Source: CAVQXR01 sp963717955 (lineage in GTDB: Bacteria; Actinomycetota; Thermoleophilia; Gaiellales; Gaiellaceae). From it: DNA of 64,000 nt. The stretch's first letter is position 1, and each line of letters begins with the position of its first letter. Of this stretch, positions 59,592 to 64,000 are shown piece after piece. Under the pieces are notes generated by a model. It did no database searches, was not told the origin of the DNA, and saw nothing but the letters and a program-made list of their open reading frames with translations. The stretch is taken from positions 1,302,001-1,366,000 of the forward strand of contig CAVQXR010000001.1 of NCBI GenBank assembly GCA_963717955.1, read 5' to 3'. The position numbers and the translations under genes are program-made.

Positions 59592-60608
59592 TCAGGGCAT
59601 GACGACGGCTCGACCCTCGACGCGGCCGGAGCGCAGATCGTCGAGCGCATCGCCGATCATGCCGAGCGGGTAGGTCTGGATCCGGCCCGAGAGGTGCCCG
59701 GCCTGCGCGATTCGCACCACCTCGTGGAGATCGAGCAGCGTGCCCGCCACGACGGTCGTCAGGGACGCCTCGGGAGCGGCGGCGAAGAAGCCGAACGGGA
59801 CCGTGCCGCCCGCAAGCCCGAGAAGGGCGACGATTCCGCGCCGGCCGACGGCGTGCGCGGCGAGCGCGAGGGAGTCGTCGCTGCCGACGAAGTCGATCAC
59901 GGCCTCTGCCCCGCGGCCCCGCGTGAGCTCGGCGATCCGGGCGGCCGCCTCCGAGCCGGCAGGCAGCGCGTGGTCGGCCCCGAGCTCGCGGAGCCGCGCA
60001 AGCGTCTCCTCGCGAGCCTCCACGGCCAGGATCGTCGCCCCGGTCAGCAGGCGGACGAGCTGGATCGCGTACTGGCCGAGGCCGCCGCCGCCGATGATCA
60101 CGCAGGTGCCGGCTCCCTCGACGTAGGGCCGGACGCGCCTGGCCGCCGCATAGGAGCAGAGCGCGGCGCACCCGAACGGCGTCGCCTGGAGGGGATCGAG
60201 CTCGCCGAGCGGGACGACATGACGGCGGTGGGGCACGAGCACGTACTCGGCGAACCCTCCGTCCATCGTCGCGCCCGCCTCGTCGCCGTCCGGACACAGC
60301 TGCTCGTGCCCCGAGACGCACCACTCGCAGCGGCCGCAGCCCCAGGCCACGCTCACGACCACCGCCTCGCCGGACCCGATCCCCTCCACCTCCGGCCCGG
60401 TCGCCTCGACCCGTCCGGCGATCTCGTGCCCGGGCGTCACCGGCCTGCGCACGAGCTCGTCGAACATGCCGTCGAGGACGTGGACGTCCGAGCGGCACAC
60501 TCCGGCGCCGACGACGCGGACGAGCACCTGGTCGCCGACCGGCTCCGGGACGGGCACCTCCTCGAGGCGCAGCCGCGACTCGCCGGGGTGGAGCCGCGCG
60601 GCCAGCAT
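59592..60608 (-). CDS. Zinc-containing alcohol dehydrogenase (MDR family)
   Basis: 338 residues from ATG 60608, sharing one base with the hydrolase stop (TGATG). Catalytic zinc ligands: cysteine in VGAGVCRSDVHVLDGMFD, and GHE in PVTPGHEIAGRVEATG. The structural zinc cysteines are in WGCGRCEWCVSGHEQLCPDG. The NAD loop is VIIGGGGLGQYAIQLVRLL. NAD(P)-dependent alcohol or amino-alcohol oxidation is expected. It is the last gene of a five-gene minus-strand operon and clearly different from the MDR at 336-1366. Confidence 0.88.
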   Translation of the reverse strand: MLAARLHPGESRLRLEEVPVPEPVGDQVLVRVVGAGVCRSDVHVLDGMFDELVRRPVTPGHEIAGRVEATGPEVEGIGSGEAVVVSVAWGCGRCEWCVSGHEQLCPDGDEAGATMDGGFAEYVLVPHRRHVVPLGELDPLQATPFGCAALCSYAAARRVRPYVEGAGTCVIIGGGGLGQYAIQLVRLLTGATILAVEAREETLARLRELGADHALPAGSEAAARIAELTRGRGAEAVIDFVGSDDSLALAAHAVGRRGIVALLGLAGGTVPFGFFAAAPEASLTTVVAGTLLDLHEVVRIAQAGHLSGRIQTYPLGMIGDALDDLRSGRVEGRAVVMP

Positions 60609-61453
60609 CAGCTCCCGCCGGCCTCGATCTTCTCCAGGAACTCGATCACGGCCGGGTTGCAGACGTCGGCCGCGTCCATCAGGTTCGCGTGACCGCTCCC
60701 CGGAACCGGCAGGTACTCGCGGGCGGCCGCCGCCGTCAGGTTCTCGTAGATCCATCGGCCGCCGCCGCCCGAGGGGCCCTGCTCCGCCGGGGTGAGGACG
60801 TCGGCGAGGCCGACGATGACGAGCGTCGGCGCCGTGACCCGAGCCACGTCGGCCGAGAGGTCGGTCTCGATCATCGCGTCGCAGGCCGCGCAGAAGACCT
60901 CGATCCCGACGTTGCGACCGGCGATGTCCATCACGGCGGCGACGAGAGCCTCCCCACCGTTCGGCCCGTCGAGGAACTCCCGCGAGACCGCCTTGTTGCA
61001 CAGCTCGACGGCCAGCTCCCGGCTCCCCGTGCCGTACGCGCGGGCGAGGGCCTTCCAGACCTCGTAGTGGCACCGGGCCATGAAGTCCGACTTGACGGCG
61101 CAGCCCGAGAGGACGAGCCCGCGCACCCGCTCCGGATAGCGCGCGGCGAAGCGCAGCGCGACCATGCTGCCCATCGATCCACCGTGTACATGACAGCGCT
61201 CGATCTCGAGTGCGTCGAGGAGCCCGACCATGTCGTCGCACCAGACGTCGAACGAGTAGGGCTGCTCGGGCCGATCGCTCCGCCCGTACCCGCGCGGGTC
61301 GTAGTCGAGCACCGTGAAGTGCTCGACCATCGCCGGGGTGACGAGCCCGTATCCCTCGTGGGCGCTCACGGCCCCCGGCACCTGCATCACGATCTCGCCG
61401 GTGCCCGACAGCTCGTACCAGAGCCGGGCCCCGTTCACCTCAACGGTCGCCAT
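60608..61453 (-). CDS. Alpha/beta hydrolase, paralogue 1
   Basis: 281 residues from ATG 61453, overlapping the solute-binding-protein stop by 14 bases. Hydrolase fold: YELSGTGEIVMQVPGAVSAH, LDYDPRGYGRSDRPEQPYSF, the nucleophile elbow VHGGSMGSMVALRFAARYPE, VTAPTLVIVGLADVLTPAEQ (acid), and the histidine in PVPGSGHANLMDAADVCNP. It closely resembles the second hydrolase of the operon at 62852 (for example AYGT-SxELAxEL and VFC-ACDAMIETD). The family includes enol-lactonases and C-C hydrolases. The substrate is unknown but probably related to its paralogue's. Confidence 0.82.
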   Translation of the reverse strand: MATVEVNGARLWYELSGTGEIVMQVPGAVSAHEGYGLVTPAMVEHFTVLDYDPRGYGRSDRPEQPYSFDVWCDDMVGLLDALEIERCHVHGGSMGSMVALRFAARYPERVRGLVLSGCAVKSDFMARCHYEVWKALARAYGTGSRELAVELCNKAVSREFLDGPNGGEALVAAVMDIAGRNVGIEVFCAACDAMIETDLSADVARVTAPTLVIVGLADVLTPAEQGPSGGGGRWIYENLTAAAAREYLPVPGSGHANLMDAADVCNPAVIEFLEKIEAGGS

Positions 61454-62855
61454 CGATCCACGCCTCTCCGTAGCGGGGGTACAGGTCAGCGGCATACGGC
61501 CGGAACCCGTGCAGAGCGGCCGAATGCACCCACACGTCGGTCGGGGTGACGAGCGGCACGTAGGGAAGCTGCTCCGCCGCGATGTGCTGCACACGGCTCG
61601 CGGCCGCTCGGAGCTCGTCGTCCGTCCCGGCCCGCAGCCAGCCCTCGAACGCCTCGTCGAGCTCCGGAATCGACGCGTGCTGCCAGTTCGGGAAGCCGAT
61701 GCAGCGGGTCGACGCGAAGCCGATCACCGCGTCGACGGCATCCGGCCACAGCCATTTCGAGACGAAGGCAGGCGGATAGTGCGACACCGCGTCGTAGAAC
61801 GGCGCGAACGGCTTCTCGAAGCGCAGCTCCAGGTGCAGGCCGATCTCGCGCAGCTGGTCGGCGACCATCGTCCCGATCAGACCGATGACGGCATCGTCCT
61901 GGACGACGCAGTCGCACCGGATCTCGCGCCCGGCCATCAGCTCGCGGGCCCGCTCGAGGTCGCGGGCACGCCCGGTATCGACCCGCGGCTCGTAGTGCTC
62001 GTCGCCCGGCGGCACCGGGCCCCAGGTGGCGGTGCCGCGCCCGGCGAGGGCCTCCCGCACGAGCGCGTCGCGATCGACGGCGAGCGAGGCCGCCTCGCGG
62101 ATCGCCGGGTCGGAGAAGCCCTGCTCGAAGTCGAGGGCGAGGTAGATGCTCGACGCCTGCGAATGCTCGACGACGACGAAGCGGTCGTCGCGGCGCAGCC
62201 GCTCGACCTCGGAGAGCGGCGGCCCGTGCAGCACGTCGACCTCACCGTGCTCGAGCGCGGCGAGGCGCTCCTCCGGGTCGAGGATCGTGATCCACTCGAT
62301 GCCCTCGAGCAGGGGGGCAACCCCGTGGTAGCCGTCGAAGCGCTCGGCGACCACGCGGTCGAGCGCCCACGACGCGAGCCGGAACGGCCCCGTCCCGTCC
62401 GCGAAGGCGAACCCGAAACGCTCCGGGTCGGCCGCGCGCCGAGCCTCGTTGTAGATCGTGGAATGCGTCCCCCAGAGGAGCGAGGGCAGCCGCGAGTACG
62501 GGTGGTGGAGCCGGACGACGAGCGCGTGATCACCCTCCACCCGCATCGCGTCGACCGGATCCCAGTACCAGAGCTGGCCGCTCGGAAAGTCGAAGCGAAG
62601 GTGCTCGAGCGCCGCCGCCACCGACTCGGCCGTGCACGCCTCACCCGAGTGGAAGCGCGCCGCGGGCTCCAGCTCGAAGCGCCACTCGAGCCCGTCGGGA
62701 GAGATCTTCCACGAGCGGGCGAGCCCGGGCTTCGCCCGCCAGTCCTCGCCCTTCACGACCAGCATCTCGTAGACCGCGACGTGACACGGGTCGATGTGCG
62801 GGCCGGTCGGCGAGACCTGCGAGCACTCGTAGTCGAACGCCTCGCGGAGTATCAC
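61440..62855 (-). CDS. ABC-transporter solute-binding protein, family 5, without a signal peptide
   Basis: 471 residues from GTG 62855, overlapping the upstream hydrolase stop (GTGA). The DppA/OppA-type fold is evident: EAFDYECSQVSPTGPHIDPC, GLARSWKISPDGLEWRFELE, ARFHSGEACTAESVAAALEH, DPERFGFAFADGTGPFRLAS, VDRDALVREALAGRGTATWG. The N-terminus MILREAFDYEC has no signal peptide or lipobox, unlike nearly all members. No permease or ATPase genes are present. Either a signal-encoding start was lost or it is a cytoplasmic binding protein acting with the flanking hydrolases. A longer in-frame read upstream enters frameshifted hydrolase sequence and is not a real fusion. Confidence 0.8.
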   Translation of the reverse strand: MILREAFDYECSQVSPTGPHIDPCHVAVYEMLVVKGEDWRAKPGLARSWKISPDGLEWRFELEPAARFHSGEACTAESVAAALEHLRFDFPSGQLWYWDPVDAMRVEGDHALVVRLHHPYSRLPSLLWGTHSTIYNEARRAADPERFGFAFADGTGPFRLASWALDRVVAERFDGYHGVAPLLEGIEWITILDPEERLAALEHGEVDVLHGPPLSEVERLRRDDRFVVVEHSQASSIYLALDFEQGFSDPAIREAASLAVDRDALVREALAGRGTATWGPVPPGDEHYEPRVDTGRARDLERARELMAGREIRCDCVVQDDAVIGLIGTMVADQLREIGLHLELRFEKPFAPFYDAVSHYPPAFVSKWLWPDAVDAVIGFASTRCIGFPNWQHASIPELDEAFEGWLRAGTDDELRAAASRVQHIAAEQLPYVPLVTPTDVWVHSAALHGFRPYAADLYPRYGEAWIDGDR

Positions 62856-63674
62856 CGCGCACCCTCCAGATGGTCGACGATGGCCTGGATCGACTCCTCC
62901 GTCCGCTCGATCAGGTTGCCGTGGCCGCAGCCCTCGAAGACGTGGAGGCGCGCGCCCGGGATTCGCTCGGCGATCACGCCGCATCCCGGCGCCGTCGGGC
63001 CCGCAGTCGAGCGGAGTGAGGCAGTCCTCGGAGCCGCAGAGAACGAGCGTCGGCGCGCTGACGAGGGACAGAAGGCCGGTTACGTCCGTCTCGATCATCG
63101 CGTCGCACGCGTCGCAGAAGACGTCGACCTCGACGTTCCGCGCGACGACCTCCCGCATCTCGGCGAGCTGCTCGGGACGGAAGGCCGCGTCGAGGTACTG
63201 CCGCGAGAACGCCTTCGTCGTCAGCTCGAGGGCAAGCTCCTCGGAGGCGGTTCCGTAGGCACGCGCGATCAGCTTCCAGATCTCGAGCTGTGTCCGCGCC
63301 ATCCGGTCGCACTTCGCGACCGCCCCGCTGATCACGAGCCGGTCGACCCGCTCGGGGTAGCGCGCGGCGAAGCGCGTCGCGATGAAGCCGCCCATCGACC
63401 CGCCGTGCACGTGGGCACGCTCGACGCCGATCGCGGCGAGGAGGGTAGCGAGGTCGTCGGCCCAGACGTCCATCGTGTACCGCTGCTTCGGCCGGTCGCT
63501 CTGCCCGTAGCCGCGATGGTCGTAGTCGACGACCGTGAACCGCTCGGCCATCGCCTCGGTCACCGTGGCGTAGCCCTCGTGAGCCGACACCGCGCCGCCG
63601 ACCTGCACGAGGAACGGCCCGGAGCCCTTCAGCTCGTACCAGAGCTCGGCGCCGTCGACCTGCGCCCTAGGCAT
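62852..63674 (-). CDS. Alpha/beta hydrolase, paralogue 2, one frameshift
   Basis: ATG 63674 (MPRAQVDGAELWYELKGSG). Nucleophile elbow AHVHGGSMGGFIATRFAARY, acid region SAPTLVLCGSEDCLTPLDCG. Near 62990 one extra base shifts the frame; beyond it CGVIAERIPGARLHVFEGCG followed by HGNLIERTEES restores the catalytic histidine segment. The stop is at 62852, giving 273 residues (823 minus 1 is a multiple of three). It is a paralogue of the hydrolase at 60608-61453. Its start overlaps the peptidase stop by eight bases. Confidence 0.8.
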
Positions 63675-64000
63675 CGAGATACCGGAGCGCGGCCAGCGCG
63701 TAGATCTTCGCCGCCTGGACGAGGGACTCGATCGAGATCGCCTCGTTCGGGGCGTGCGCCATCGTGAGCAGCCCCGGCCCGAACGAGGGCACGGTCGGGA
63801 TCCCGGCGCGGTGAAACCACGGCGCGTCCGTGCCGCCCGGGAAGCCGCCGAGCGGGACCGCCCGCCCGAGGACGTCTCCGGCGGCGACCTGAAGCGCGTG
63901 GACGATCGGGTGCTCGGCGGCGATCTGGGACGGTGGCGTCCAGTGCTCGAGCTCGAGCTCGGCGTCGAGCCCCGGCTGCTCCGACATCGCCTCGCGAAGC
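63667..64000 (-). CDS. M20-family peptidase/deacylase, C-terminal fragment (runs off window)
   Basis: The frame is open from the window edge to the stop at 63667, about 110 codons. The sequence HWTPPSQIAAEHPIVHALQV, PLGGFPGGTDAPWFHRAGIP, VPSFGPGLLTMAHAPNEAIS, and IYALAALRYLDA is the C-terminus of ArgE/DapE/ACY1 metal deacylases; H in AHAPNE is the last metal ligand. These enzymes remove acyl groups from amino acids. It is the first visible gene of the operon with the two hydrolases, solute-binding protein and alcohol dehydrogenase. The active-site start lies outside. Confidence 0.85.
   Translation of the reverse strand, partial: LREAMSEQPGLDAELELEHWTPPSQIAAEHPIVHALQVAAGDVLGRAVPLGGFPGGTDAPWFHRAGIPTVPSFGPGLLTMAHAPNEAISIESLVQAAKIYALAALRYLDA

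Noticed and set aside
61440..63674. A single continuous frame that would fuse an alpha/beta hydrolase to a solute-binding protein
   Set aside because: The middle part reads as nonsense in this frame. One frame over it gives the missing hydrolase C-terminus with its catalytic histidine and a stop at 62852 that overlaps a GTG start at 62855.

Overview
The window is very G+C-rich (about 70% by eye), with many GTG starts, dense 1-14 bp gene overlaps and a coenzyme F420 biosynthesis cluster that includes a fused FO synthase (CofG+CofH). Together with LLM-type flavin/F420 oxidoreductases, short-leader or possibly leaderless promoters and TetR control, this suggests an Actinomycetota genome. A Thermoleophilia-like lineage (Gaiellales/Solirubrobacterales) is my guess, probably as a metagenome-assembled contig. 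I found no rRNA, tRNA, CRISPR array, prophage or transposase gene.

Layout. 0-6 kb: a divergent promoter separates an MDR dehydrogenase and a hydantoinase-A-like gene (minus) from a CoA-ester catabolic operon (plus): CitE-type lyase, MaoC hydratase, MmgE/PrpD dehydratase, acyl-CoA dehydrogenase, then a DUF1269-type protein. 6-10 kb: a 1291-codon multidomain protein with two class III cyclase domains, an AAA/STAND ATPase and TPR-like repeats. 10-14.7 kb: two tandem secreted Ig-like repeat proteins and a relic of a third copy. 14.9-20.8 kb: acyl-CoA dehydrogenase, a PPOX-like protein, a MoaD/ThiS-like protein overlapping a beta-propeller, an RTX-like secreted protein and small hypotheticals. 21-29 kb: leuA, a DMT transporter, an LLM oxidoreductase, CoA-transferase plus cupin, an MFS exporter and a DUF1326/DUF2182 pair. 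29-37 kb: F420 genes cofE, npdG, cofD, cofC and fbiC, interleaved with a ketopantoate-reductase-like gene and an oxalyl-CoA-synthetase-like ligase. 37-45 kb: an allantoin/hydantoin operon (amidohydrolase, allantoinase, DUF3830), ureG, ureE, a methyltransferase and a sarcosine/dimethylglycine dehydrogenase-GcvT fusion. 45-53 kb: an M29 peptidase and TetR regulator, divergent from an amidase-LLM-amidase-HyuAB operon. 53-64 kb: FAD oxidase, amidase, membrane-anchored PQQ-type propeller, aminotransferase, and a minus-strand operon of peptidase, two paralogous alpha/beta hydrolases around a solute-binding protein, and an alcohol dehydrogenase.

The most coherent biology lies at 37-53 kb. One TetR-type operator sequence is found both at the TetR/amidase divergent promoter (46948-46967) and inside the promoter of the sarcosine/dimethylglycine dehydrogenase (42511-42526). 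The controlled genes fit stepwise hydrolysis of N-methylhydantoin (from creatinine): ATP-dependent hydantoinase, then N-carbamoylsarcosine amidase, then sarcosine oxidation with C1 transfer to tetrahydrofolate. A flavin/F420-type oxidoreductase and a second isochorismatase-fold amidase remain unexplained in that operon. The F420 genes nearby could supply the cofactor.

Data quality. Many genes between about 1.2 and 22.6 kb are split by single-base frame changes, whereas almost everything from 22.7 to 64 kb is intact. For genes where both ends can be fixed, the total length minus the inferred extra bases is a multiple of three. Sequencing or assembly insertions are therefore more likely than pseudogenes. 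I annotate those genes as single frameshifted CDSs.
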